Source: Thecamonas trahens ATCC 50062 (lineage: Eukaryota; Apusozoa; Apusomonadida; Apusomonadidae). Taken from it: DNA of 64,000 bases. A model generated the notes under the pieces. That model searched no databases and was not told the DNA's origin. It saw nothing but the letters and a program-made list of their open reading frames with translations. Position 1 is the stretch's first letter; every line of letters starts with the position of its first letter. The translations under genes and the position numbers were made by a program. The stretch lies in the NCBI RefSeq assembly GCF_000142905.1, contig NW_013657653.1, positions 124,001 through 188,000 of the forward strand, in the 5' to 3' direction. Shown piece after piece: positions 21,868 to 30,594 of this stretch.

Positions 21868-22678
21868 GTTCAGCAACTATGTTGCTCGACGTTTCATCCG
21901 ACCACTCCTCGCACCAACGCCCAGGCTCCTCTGCTTGAGTTGCATCTGCACATGCTCGACATTGTCGCTCTCTGCGTTTGTAGAGCTGTGCAGCAGGCTC
22001 CCGCCCTCGACGGTGCCGGCTCAGTGCCGGCGCTATCACTGACAACAAGTGATAGCGCCGACACTGAGCCGGCACACGTTGAGGGCGGGAGCGTGCTGCA
22101 CAGCTTGACAAACGCAAAGAGCGACAATGCATGGCACACGTGCTGCAGCAATCGAGAGCATCTTCGCGACTGCGTCCCACTGTCGCTCTTTCTACGCTTT
22201 CCCGCGACGGGGAATGTAGCAGGACGACAGGACGGGGTCCAGTCGTGGGGTTGAGGTCCGCATCACCGGGCACCCAGCAAGGTCCTAACAACCTTTTTCT
22301 TCAATCGATACCACGATTCCAACCAATCCTCTTTTCTTCTCCATAAATCATCACATTCATCAAGACCTGGTTGCCTGCCACCTGCTGCCCGTCGCCTCCC
22401 GGCCGCCCGTCGGCCTCACGCACTCGCACGGCACGCAGTACCAGCTAGTAGATCTCCACCAAGACCCGCACAAGCCCTCGCTCAACATCAAGGACACCGC
22501 GTTGATGGGCGGAGCTCACCCTCACTCCATGCGCAACCAAACGATCTTGTTACACAGCTTCTCCGCCTCTCCCGTCGGATCGCCGCCGCCCCACGGCTAC
22601 GCGCCCTCAGCCCCAGCCCCACCCTGCCGGCTCTACTCTCCTCCTCCTCCTCCCCCTCGCGCCCCACCTTACTCCCTC
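21868..22678. other. Intergenic stretch with long hairpin and an in-frame lead to the next gene
   Basis: Contains the long inverted repeat at 21961-22128. From ~22300 the frame of the next gene is open upstream of its ATG and reads protein-like (HSHGTQYQLVDLHQDP), with a possible acceptor (TCATCAAG) at ~22364. This may be an unrecognised exon of the next gene or a chance open frame. Pyrimidine-rich sequence fills 22290-22350. Confidence 0.45.
21961..22128. repeat. Long inverted repeat (80-base arms, 7-base loop)
   Basis: Left arm 21961-22040 and right arm 22048-22128 pair at about 91 percent (six mismatches and one single-base gap), separated by gacaaca. The innermost part (cgctatcact / agtgatagcg) and outer ends (attgtcgctct / gagcgacaat) are perfect or nearly so. 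It lies ~94 bases after the interrupted orphan gene and has no coding potential. It could be a foldback/MITE element, a hairpin-RNA source, or a cruciform-forming site. Confidence 0.85.
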
Positions 22679-23861
22679 ATGTCCACAAGCCTCGCTGGAC
22701 AGTTGCCGAGCCTCCTCGCTGAGGTAAGCGGGATGAGCGCGCCACGCGAGGTGCTCCACGGCCTCATCACCTCGGTGGTGTCGGGCACGCACCTGGTGGT
22801 CGACGCACCGCATGCTGACTCGCCTGCCCTCACCGCCCTCCGCAACGTACGCCCCCCCTTCCCGGCCCCCCTCCCCCCCCCCCCCCCCCGCCCCCCGCGC
22901 CCCCATCTCAACCTTCTGAACGCACTCACTCACTCACTTGCTTCTTTCCTGTTTGCAGCTTGTCCGCACGCTCGTCCCGACCCCACTGGGCGCACTGGCA
23001 ACAACGACGCTGTCGCAGGCAACAACGCCTGCATCGCTGCTCGACTCGCTGCTGGTGAGCCATGGGAAGGATGCTGGCGAGGTGCCGCCGGATGTGGCTG
23101 CGCCGGCCTCTCTGCCGGTTGTTACGTCAGGCTTGCAGCTGCCGGCATCGTCGTCGCCTGGGACAGGCGGCAAGGCATCAGCGCTGTCGTCGGCGCCGAC
23201 CTCACCGGCTGGCGGCTATTTCCCGCCGCTGATGGCTACCGATGAGCTGCGTCGCGTGGCGCCGGTGTGGATGGTGGTTGGGCTGGACATGACCCATAAG
23301 TCTGTCCAGCGTGCCCTTCTCAAGACGCTCTCGTACGGCCGCTTCTCGCTCGGCGGCACGGTGTACACCCTCCCGGCCAACTTTGTCATGGTGGCAGTCT
23401 GCACCGGCGCTGATGCCGGGCACGTCACCTCGCCGTTGCGCGACTACTTTCTCACCCGGGTCTCGCTCGGTGCCTCGGCCCGCATCGAGTGCCCGTACCC
23501 GTCGGCCAAGGCTCGCTCCTTCCCATACACTGCCGGTGACCTGGTCGAGATGCGGATGGAGCTGGCCCGGGTCTACCTCCATCCAGATGTCCTCGCCTAC
23601 ATGAAGGCGCTTGTCTACGCCCTCCGCCAGGACCCGTGCGTGGCCGAGGGCATCACTGCCCGCGCCGTACCTGCCCTCTCCATGGCCGCCCGCGTCTCTG
23701 CCCTCCTCAAGGATCGCCTCTTTGTTACCCCTGCCGACATCCAGATCGTCATCGGCCCCGTCCTTGCCCACAGGATCAGCCTCACCTCGTGGTCCTCTTC
23801 CGATGCCACCGTCCTTGACCTCCTCGAGGACCATGTCTCTGCCATCGACCCTCCTGTCTAA
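22679..23861 (+). CDS. Degenerate MoxR/Mg-chelatase-like AAA+ domain protein, one intron
   Basis: Two exons: 22679-22846 (56 codons) and 22959-23861, 356 residues in all, joined in phase 0. The second half fits the MoxR/ChlI AAA+ core and lid: MTHKSVQRALLKTLSYGRF, GGTVYTLPANFVMVAVC, LRDYFLTRVSL, RAVPALSMAARVSALL and TPADIQIVIGPVLAHRI. The P-loop position (GTHLVVDAPHADSP) lacks GxxGxGK, and the Walker B position reads WMVVGLDM without the usual Glu, so ATP hydrolysis is unlikely. A 95-residue Ser/Pro linker separates the halves. Fungal and protist Mg-chelatase-like proteins of unknown role are the nearest known type. The frame is open upstream of the chosen ATG, so an extra 5' exon is possible. 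Confidence 0.7.
22847..22958 (+). other. Spliceosomal intron (112 bases)
   Basis: Donor GTACGC at 22847 and acceptor TGTTTGCAG at 22958 with a TTGCTTCTTTCCTG pyrimidine tract. It holds long C runs (22865-22897). Splicing keeps phase 0 and joins two frames that both look coding. One of the few convincing introns in the window. Confidence 0.8.
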
Positions 23862-24168
23862 CCCGCCACCTGCCGCCACCATAACCATCGACACCGTCGA
23901 CACTGTCGAATTCATCGACACCATCGTCACCATTACCGTCATCATCATCGTCACCATCACCATCATCACCATTGACATCACCCCCACCCCACCCTTCACC
24001 CCCCGGTCCATCCCCCCGTGCCACCCGCAAATCCACATTCGCCAATGTCGGCAAACGTGCCACGGGCCCTGCGTCCTTCCCCACCGTCCTCTCCCCTCCA
24101 CACTCGATACCACACGTTGCCTTGGACAAGACACCCCTCTCATATAGACCCCTACCCCGTACGAGTGT
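23862..24168. other. Intergenic stretch with CAY/ATC trinucleotide-like repeat
   Basis: The first half (23880-23990) is an imperfect repeat of cac/atc/acc/gtc triplets. The second half is C-rich with catatag about 25 bases before the MFS start. No gene seen; this is the promoter side of the MFS gene and 3' side of the AAA+ gene. Confidence 0.5.
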
Positions 24169-25976
24169 ATGGAAGAGACGGCACCCTCGAGCGAGACCGC
24201 GAGGGCGGTGGCAGTGGTCACGCCGCTCCCCCGGCAGGAGATGCTCGTCCTGTCGTGCATCCTGCTCTCCGAGGCCATGGGCATCACCATGCTGTTCCCC
24301 TTTCTGGCGAGGATGGTTATGTCGTTTGGCGTGGCCGAGTCGGATGCGCAGGTTGCCTTTTACGCAGGCGTCATTGCTGCTTCTTTCAACTTTTCCCAGT
24401 TCATCTCAGCCTTCTTCTGGGGTAGGGCCTCGGACGCCCGTGGACGCAGAGCCGTCATCCTCTTCGGCCTTGCCGGCAACGTGATCACCGTCATCCTCTT
24501 TGGCCTCTCGCGATCGTTCTGGTGGGCGGTTGCTGCGCGCGTTCTCTCCGGTCTCTCGAATGGCAACGTTGGTGTTGCCAAGTCGTATCTGGCCGAGATC
24601 TCCGATGAGACAAACGCGCCCAAGGCCTACGCCCGCATGGGCCTCGTCTGGGGCATGGGCATGGTGCTAGGCCCGGCTGTCGGCGGCTCGCTCGCCAACA
24701 TTGACCGCACCTTTCCGGCCCTTGCCGGCCGCGGATCGCCATTCTCTTACTACCCGTATCTTCTTCCATGCCTCGTCGCCGCCCTCGTCAACGTCGTCGG
24801 CTTCATCGTCGGCTACAAGTACCTGCTCTCGCGCGAGGAGCTGGCGGCGCGAACTCGCGCCAACAAGGCCCGCCTTGCCACCCTCTCGCAGCAGGCCGCC
24901 GTTGAGGCGAGTTCAGAAAGCGACGATCCAGTGCTGCTGCAGATGCTGGCGCCGTCGACGCCGGACTCGGGCAGCTTTTCTGACAACGCGCGCTGCAGCT
25001 CAGATGGCCTTGTGGAGCAGCAGGAGGAGCATGGAGCACTGACAGAGCTTCACAGTGTTTCAGCGAGGCTCGACAGCGTTGCTGTCCTCGAGCTGGGGCT
25101 TTAGACGAAGGGCTTCTCGCCGAGCAGAGAACTGCAGCCCTTGTCGACGAGGAGGATCTCGCTCGCGCGCTCTCGTCGTGGGAGATGGCACGGACTCTGT
25201 TGCGCAACAAGAACCTTATCCTTACCACGGCTGTGTACTCGCTGCTGGCGTTTTCAACTATTGTCTTTGACGAGACATTCTCGGTCTGGGCAGTGTTTGA
25301 TCCCAAGTCGGCCAACGGCGCCGGCTTCCGCGCGTCGCAGCTGCAGCTCGCCGCCATCCTCATGGTCTCCGGATGCATGCTTGTAGCGGTGCAGAGCAAG
25401 ATCTTTCCGACCGTAGCGCCGCGAACTGGTGTTCTTGTCATCATCCAAGTCTGCCTCTTTGCCTCAGCGCCGCTCATTTTGGTCTTTCCGGCCATTGTTC
25501 CGCTCCGTGCCTCTGTGCCGTGGCTGTTCTGGACGCTGCTGTTTGCCACAGCGATTGTGCGTGTAGCGACGATCTCATGCGCGTTCACCTCAATCATCTC
25601 GATGGTCAACAATGCCGTGGAGATGCACGAGCTCGGCGCCGCTAACGGGATGGCGCAGGCGAGCGCTGCGCTGGCCCGAGCGTTTGGGCCGTTCATCGGC
25701 GGGGCGTTGCTGGCGTGGTCCATGTCACGCCCGCACCCGTGGCCGGTCAACCACCACTTTGTGTTTGTCGTCGGCGCCACGTGCTCGGTCTTTGCCGGCG
25801 TCCTCACGCTCTTTATTGCACCGTCGATCAACTCGCGCCGCGGAGCGCTGCAGCCTACTCAGCACGTAGGCCCCGCGGCGCTCGGCAAGCGACTCTGGCG
25901 GCGGGTCCGGGCGTACGGCCCCAAGTATACGCGGCTGGAACATGGCGACGGCCTTGGCGGCGGCCCGCTTGGCTAG
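24169..25976 (+). CDS. Major facilitator superfamily transporter (DHA1/ZIF-like), frame broken once
   Basis: Two frames give the two halves of one 12-span transporter. One extra G in the GGGG at 25095-25098 joins them through the central cytoplasmic loop, giving ~602 residues. N half: six spans, with motif A WGRASDARGRRAVIL (~84-98) in loop 2-3 and GLVWGMGMVLGPAVGG, the antiporter motif C, in span 5. The loop is long, acidic and Ser-rich. C half: six spans beginning LLRNKNLILTTAVYSLL, with ARAFGPFIGGALLAW in span 11. Similarity is to the tetracycline-resistance/ZIF-like branch, which expels small molecules or zinc chelates with protons. The substrate is not predictable. The stop codon overlaps that of the opposite gene. 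Confidence 0.88.
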
Positions 25977-27301
25977 TAGGCCAGTGCCGCAATGTCGCTC
26001 TTATCGAGCGCGATCTTGGATCCCCAGATGTCGGTGACAAAGGCGTCGAGGTCAACATCGTACTTGCTTGCATCGACTTTGCCGGACGACGAGCTCGAGT
26101 CGCCCGACTCGCTGCCGCTGCTATCGCTGCTGCCGGTCGCGTCGCCCGACTGCCGGCGGCGCTTCTTGCGGACCCTTGTCTTGCACCGCTTGACTTTGCG
26201 GCCGTCGACGGCTGCGTCGGCCGGGCCCTCGATTTCGGGAATGACCCAGGTGGCTTCGTCGCGGAGTGCGTTGTAAAAGTAGTGCCGCTTGTACTCGCGG
26301 TCGTAGTGGGCGGTCCATCCGGGCGGGAGATCAAAGTCATCCGTGCCGTGGGTCGAAGCGCGGCCATCGGCGGCGTGACCCTTGGCCTTGGCCTTCGCCT
26401 TCGTCTTGGCCTTCGTCTTGGCTTTAGCAGCCTCCCGCGATGATGCCGGCAGGCTCGAGTCACCTGGTGCGTCGGCGGCCAGTGCGGCAGACGGAAGCGC
26501 AAGAGCGTCGGTGCCCATGACCCGGTTGACGTCGCGGGCGACTTCGGCGTAGCGCATGGCGGCCGACGACTCGTCGTCGTACGCGGCTGGTCCCTCGCCG
26601 CCGTCCCACTCGACAAGCTCGGTAAGAGCAGCCTCAGAGGCGAGCGCAGGCGAGCGGGCGACAACGTGCAGTGGCTCGGGCTGCGATGCGTGCTTGTCGG
26701 CAAAGGCATCGACGGAGGCGTCGGGTGCAACAGCGGCGAGATGCTCGTTCATCAGCTTCCACACCTTGGCCGGTGTCGAGTAGTGCTCGTGCATAAGGCG
26801 GAGCATGGCGGCGATGCGGGCGAGGCAGTCGTGATACACAACCTGTGCGCCCGAGAGATACGCCGAGAGCGGGGCGGCGAGGATGGCCTCGTCAGCGCCT
26901 GCGCGAACCGAGCGGGCGGCACGAATAAGACGCATTTTTCGAGCATACAGGCGATGCTCCTGATCGTCGGCCGCCATGCGCAGCATGTCAAAGGTGGTGG
27001 CGAGCCGGTCCCACAGATCGGTGACCTGGCTGGCGCCGAGCTCCATGGCCCGCTCAAAGACAGACCAGGCATTGGCCACGCGGGAGAGATGCAGCTCGTC
27101 GGGTACAGGCACACCCTTGAGAGATGCCAGGCCGGTAGCATATGCTGCCTCTGTCTCCATCAGCACGCAAGCGTAGTCCAGGACCGCAGCATGGAAGGCA
27201 AGGAGCGAGTCTGTCCGCTGAGTCACCAGAGCCACGCCGGCGGCCGAGCCAAAGGCCGCAGGGAACTGCACAGGGCGGCTTTCGGAGGAGGTACGAGGCA
27301 T
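25973..27301 (-). CDS. F-BAR-like plus WW domain protein
   Basis: 442 residues from the ATG at 27301 (MPRTSSESRPVQF). The open frame upstream is Pro/Gly low-complexity and includes a G/C homopolymer, so it is taken as UTR. Residues ~20-190 are long amphipathic helices with FCH-like wording (FHAAVLDYACVLMETEAAYATGLASL, then a helix with HRLYARKMRLIRAARS). A Lys/Ala repeat linker (KAKTKAKTKAK) leads to one WW domain at ~321-355 (LPPGWTAHYDREYKRHYFYN, then W and P). A basic nuclear-type patch and an acidic Ser tail follow. BAR domains bend membranes and WW domains bind Pro-rich ligands, so a membrane-cytoskeleton adaptor is inferred. The F-BAR call is weaker than the WW call. Confidence 0.7.
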   Translation of the reverse strand: MPRTSSESRPVQFPAAFGSAAGVALVTQRTDSLLAFHAAVLDYACVLMETEAAYATGLASLKGVPVPDELHLSRVANAWSVFERAMELGASQVTDLWDRLATTFDMLRMAADDQEHRLYARKMRLIRAARSVRAGADEAILAAPLSAYLSGAQVVYHDCLARIAAMLRLMHEHYSTPAKVWKLMNEHLAAVAPDASVDAFADKHASQPEPLHVVARSPALASEAALTELVEWDGGEGPAAYDDESSAAMRYAEVARDVNRVMGTDALALPSAALAADAPGDSSLPASSREAAKAKTKAKTKAKAKAKGHAADGRASTHGTDDFDLPPGWTAHYDREYKRHYFYNALRDEATWVIPEIEGPADAAVDGRKVKRCKTRVRKKRRRQSGDATGSSDSSGSESGDSSSSSGKVDASKYDVDLDAFVTDIWGSKIALDKSDIAALAY

Positions 27302-27813
27302 GCTGCCGCCACGGGGTGCAGGTGAGGGAGAGGTGGGGTGGGGGGGGGGGGGGGGGGGGGTGGGGAGCGAGGGAGGGGGATGGAGGGGGGAGGGGAGGTT
27401 TGTCCCGGGGTGTGGCCGAGGCAGGGGGGGGGGGCCTTGGCCGGTGCTGGTGCCTGGCCTGCATGCCACCTTCAGCGACAGAAGAAGGGAGGCTGGTGGG
27501 ATTGATTTGGGACTATGAGGGAAGTAGCGCGATGTTCTAGATCTGCAAAGGCAGGCAATATCCCCCTTCCTTGTCTTGTGTACTACTATATAGCTCATCC
27601 CCATCTGTGCTCCCCATCTTCCCCTCCCCCCCTCCCCCCCCTCTCCCCCCGTGTCGGCTCGGGCGCCTGCGTGGTGTGAGCCAACGACGACAGGAGGGAG
27701 TGGAGCGAGAGCGAGAGGGAAAGCGGCCACCACTTTACCCCCCACCCCGTATCCCCGCACCATACCACCACCACCACCCACCACCCACGCTCTCCAAGGG
27801 TGATTTGAAGTCC
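27302..27813. other. Divergent promoter region with G21 run
   Basis: Between the F-BAR/WW gene (minus) and the cyclic-nucleotide-domain gene (plus). G21 lies at 27340-27360, i.e. a C-tract beginning 39 bases before the minus-strand ATG. Further C-rich blocks sit at 27613-27650 and CCA repeats at 27760-27785 before the plus-strand ATG. No gene seen. Confidence 0.5.
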
Positions 27814-29454
27814 ATGGCTGACTCGGGGACGGACGAGGCGCTCCAGCTACAGCTGGTTGCGCTCCGCCGCAAGCTGGCATCACAGGCTCGGTCGCGCGAG
27901 GCCAAGGCTGCACTGGCTCGGGCGTTGGCTCCGCGGCGCGGACGGGGACGGCGGAGTGCAGGTGGTGTGGCGGATGCCAGAGTAGAGGCGCCCGAGGCAG
28001 CTGGGGCAAGACGGAGGCGGGCGTTGCTGGAGGCCAAGGCGCGCGGCCGGGAGCGCGTGGACGTCAACAGGGTGGTGCGGAGGCTGGCTGGGCGAGAGTG
28101 GGCAGATGTGGCCGGGACGTCCAAGCCCAAGTCGAGGACGGCGCGGAAGCGAGTAACCGATGGCAGTGCGGCCAAGAGCGATGGCGGCGATGAGCGCACG
28201 ACGCCCGAGTGGCTGGTGGCGCATCGACGGAAGCGCGGGCGGAGGCGAATGACGCAGAGCGAGATGGAGACCAAGATCATGGAGGCGCTCCGGGTGGGCG
28301 AGTCGCGGGCGTCGCTGTCAGAGGACCCACGGAGCCGCGGAGAGCTGGAGCTTGTGTGCAAGTGCATGCGGCGGCTGAAGACGTTTGAGGGCGAAAAGGA
28401 CACGTTCTACCTGATGATGCTTGCGGCGGTGATTACAGCGCGGGCGTACCCAGGGCATCGGTCTGTGTTTCGGCAGGGTGATCCGGGCGTGCACTGGTAT
28501 ATCATCTTCAAGGGCTCTGTGGACGTGCTCATTCTGGACCAGGCGACGGGCGAGGAGCGAGTGGTGGCCAACATCAAGGCCGGCGACCATTTTGGCGACA
28601 TTGCGCTACGCGAGACGACAGTGCGGGCGGCGTCGATTGTGACGTGCGAGCCGTGCATTCTGCTGAGGGTGCACAAGGATGACTACGACGCGATTGTCTC
28701 GCGCGACCATACCCGCAAGCAAGCCATGCTTGTCGAGTTTCTCAAGCGGTTCCGGATGTTCGACTCGTTGGCACCCAAGCGGTTGCGGCAGCTGGCAGAC
28801 ATCGTCCAGCCCAAGGCGTATGCCGTTGGCGAGGTCATCATCGACGAGGGCGACGACATCAACTTTGTCAACTTTATCCGCCACGGGCGAGTCCGGGTCC
28901 TCAAGCGAGTCACCGTGCCGCACGACCAAGCGTCTGGTTCCGAAGGCGGCGACGAGGCCGAGAACGGGGGACGGGGCAGCGAGGACAAGCTTGACACGTC
29001 TGCGGGCTCGGTGACGCGTGCGCTGGACCCCGAGGTCGACATCGACGAGCTGATGGAGGAGCTTGCGCATGAGCCGGCGCCAGACCCCGCGTTTGTCTCG
29101 CGGTTCATGGAGCTCCAGCCGCCGCTCTCGCCGCTGGGTGCATACGAGTACTTTCCCAACTATGTCGGCGGCTACCGCGAGGTGTCGCCGGCGCGGTTTG
29201 TGGCGGTGGATCCTGTGGAGATCCTGCAGCTCTCGTGCGTGTCGTTCAAAACAATGATGACGGATCACGCCAAGTCTGTGCTCCAGCAGACGGCCGAGGA
29301 GCGGGCGACACCGTCCGAGTCCGAGCTCCGCCACCAATACGACGAGCAACTGCGGAAGCAAGCGTGGGAGCGGGCCAAGATCAAGCTGCTCGCCGACGTT
29401 GTAACTGTACCGCCGACGTCGGCGCCAGACGCCGGCGCACCGTCGCCGTTCTGA
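27814..29454 (+). CDS. Cyclic nucleotide-binding domain protein, CNBD2-like
   Basis: 546 residues from MADSGTDEALQLQ; the open frame before it is Pro/Ser UTR-like. Residues 1-140 are basic and helical. Domain 1 (~205-300) is a full cNMP-binding barrel: VFRQGDPGVHWYIIFKGSVDVLI, then the phosphate-binding cassette GDHFGDIALRETTVRAASI. The usual FGE Glu is Asp, the Arg is kept. Domain 2 begins at ~309 (MFDSLAPKRLRQLADIVQPK, VIIDEGDDINFVNFIRHGRVRVL) and is split by an acidic insertion of about 100 residues. There is no kinase, channel or GEF domain. Vertebrate CNBD2 is a cAMP-binding sperm protein, so a flagellar cAMP sensor is a reasonable inference. Confidence 0.85.
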   Translation: MADSGTDEALQLQLVALRRKLASQARSREAKAALARALAPRRGRGRRSAGGVADARVEAPEAAGARRRRALLEAKARGRERVDVNRVVRRLAGREWADVAGTSKPKSRTARKRVTDGSAAKSDGGDERTTPEWLVAHRRKRGRRRMTQSEMETKIMEALRVGESRASLSEDPRSRGELELVCKCMRRLKTFEGEKDTFYLMMLAAVITARAYPGHRSVFRQGDPGVHWYIIFKGSVDVLILDQATGEERVVANIKAGDHFGDIALRETTVRAASIVTCEPCILLRVHKDDYDAIVSRDHTRKQAMLVEFLKRFRMFDSLAPKRLRQLADIVQPKAYAVGEVIIDEGDDINFVNFIRHGRVRVLKRVTVPHDQASGSEGGDEAENGGRGSEDKLDTSAGSVTRALDPEVDIDELMEELAHEPAPDPAFVSRFMELQPPLSPLGAYEYFPNYVGGYREVSPARFVAVDPVEILQLSCVSFKTMMTDHAKSVLQQTAEERATPSESELRHQYDEQLRKQAWERAKIKLLADVVTVPPTSAPDAGAPSPF

Positions 29455-29470
29455 GGGCGGGCAGGCAGTC

Positions 29471-30433
29471 CTAGTGGCGTTTGTCGACAAAGGCGCGGAC
29501 GGCGTCGATGTCGACGCCCTCAAACTCGGCCGGCGAGGCGGCCCTGAGCTTGGCCACGTTGTTTGCGTGCAAGCCCTGGATGAAGGCGTCGCGCCAAATG
29601 CCATGCTGGCGGAAGAAGAGCAAGACCGAGAAGGTCTCGATGAGTGAAGGCACAACGGACTTGCCCTTGTCGGCGAGGCCCGGAAAGGTGCGCTCAAACG
29701 GCAGTCGGGCGGCGCGGACGAGCTCGTCGGGATGGGCGGCGGCATCCGAGTTGGCCTTGGCCACACCGCGCTGGCTGATGACGTACCAGGTCTCGGAGGC
29801 CATCGGGGTATCCGGCAGCTCGGCAGGCGCGTCTGCGGCGATGTAGGTGACAGCGGCAGGGACAACCAGGCCTTTTGTGACCGAGCGGTCGCCGCGGTGC
29901 GAGGCGGCGACGACGTCGACAGCCGTCGCCGCAAACACTCGCAGCGAGAGCTTGTCCAGCTCGTAGGCCGAGCGCAGGTGCGAGACGACTGGCGACGGCG
30001 GGACGCCGAGGTCAACAAGAGCCATGTCAAAGTACTCTGGCACCTTAAAGTTGAGCCCGTACGAGAGCATGATGTGGCCGGCGGCCTTCTTGACCTCGCC
30101 GGCCGACATGGGCACGCCCGGGCCGACGTCGATAGCCACCGCCACGCCGCCGCTCCGGTTCCACACCGACCGCTTGGCCGCCCGCTTCCGTGCCTTGCAC
30201 AGCTTCTTGTACTGCGTATACGTCATCTCGACCTTGCCCGCCCCCTCGGCGGAGCTCCCGCTGCTGCTGCCACTGCTCCGCGCCGCGGCCACCGCGCGTC
30301 GGCGGCGGCTTGTCTGCGCCTCGGCCACCGCCTGCCCACGCTCACTGACATGGCTCTCGGCGACGCTAGCAGCCTCTGCCCGTACCCCTCTCCGCTCTTG
30401 TGCTCCTGCCTCTGTCTCGGGCTTGGCTGACAT
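29471..30433 (-). CDS. Protein of unknown function with basic N-terminal region
   Basis: 320 residues from the ATG at 30433. Residues 1-65 are disordered and Glu/Arg/Ala-rich, then a Ser/Gly linker, then a Lys-rich patch (YKKLCKARKRAAKRSVWN). The remaining ~220 residues look globular (GHIMLSYGLNFKVPEYFDMA, LDKLSLRVFAATAVDVVAA, TWYVISQRGVAKAN, RDAFIQGLHANNVAKLRAAS). I recognise no family, signal peptide or span. It converges on the CNBD2-like gene with a 16-base gap and is divergent from the RING gene across 161 bases. C-rich repeats (CCCCA, coding sense) lie 18-31 bases before the ATG. Function unknown. Confidence 0.65.
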   Translation of the reverse strand: MSAKPETEAGAQERRGVRAEAASVAESHVSERGQAVAEAQTSRRRRAVAAARSSGSSSGSSAEGAGKVEMTYTQYKKLCKARKRAAKRSVWNRSGGVAVAIDVGPGVPMSAGEVKKAAGHIMLSYGLNFKVPEYFDMALVDLGVPPSPVVSHLRSAYELDKLSLRVFAATAVDVVAASHRGDRSVTKGLVVPAAVTYIAADAPAELPDTPMASETWYVISQRGVAKANSDAAAHPDELVRAARLPFERTFPGLADKGKSVVPSLIETFSVLLFFRQHGIWRDAFIQGLHANNVAKLRAASPAEFEGVDIDAVRAFVDKRH

Positions 30434-30594
30434 GGGTAGGGGATAGACGAGGGGTGGGGTGGGGTTGGCTCTTCCAAGGGCAAGGGGAAAAGGTCGTGGT
30501 TTAAGGATTCTACCGCCGGTGCCCAATCCATTGGGTGGGCAGGCAGCTGGCGACTGGCTCGGCCAGCACCTCACCTGGCGGCTGGCGAGCAACG

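Noticed and set aside
23202-24290. Minus-strand open frame of 362 codons opposite the AAA+ gene
   Set aside because: Runs through the CAY repeat (Met/Val repeats) and is antisense to a better-supported gene.
24803-25831. Minus-strand open frame of 342 codons opposite the MFS transporter
   Set aside because: Antisense shadow; the plus strand encodes recognisable transmembrane helices.
28606-30030. Minus-strand open frame of 474 codons
   Set aside because: Spans two genes, is antisense to the CNBD2-like gene and out of frame with the 29471-30433 gene; Arg/Pro/Ser shadow composition.
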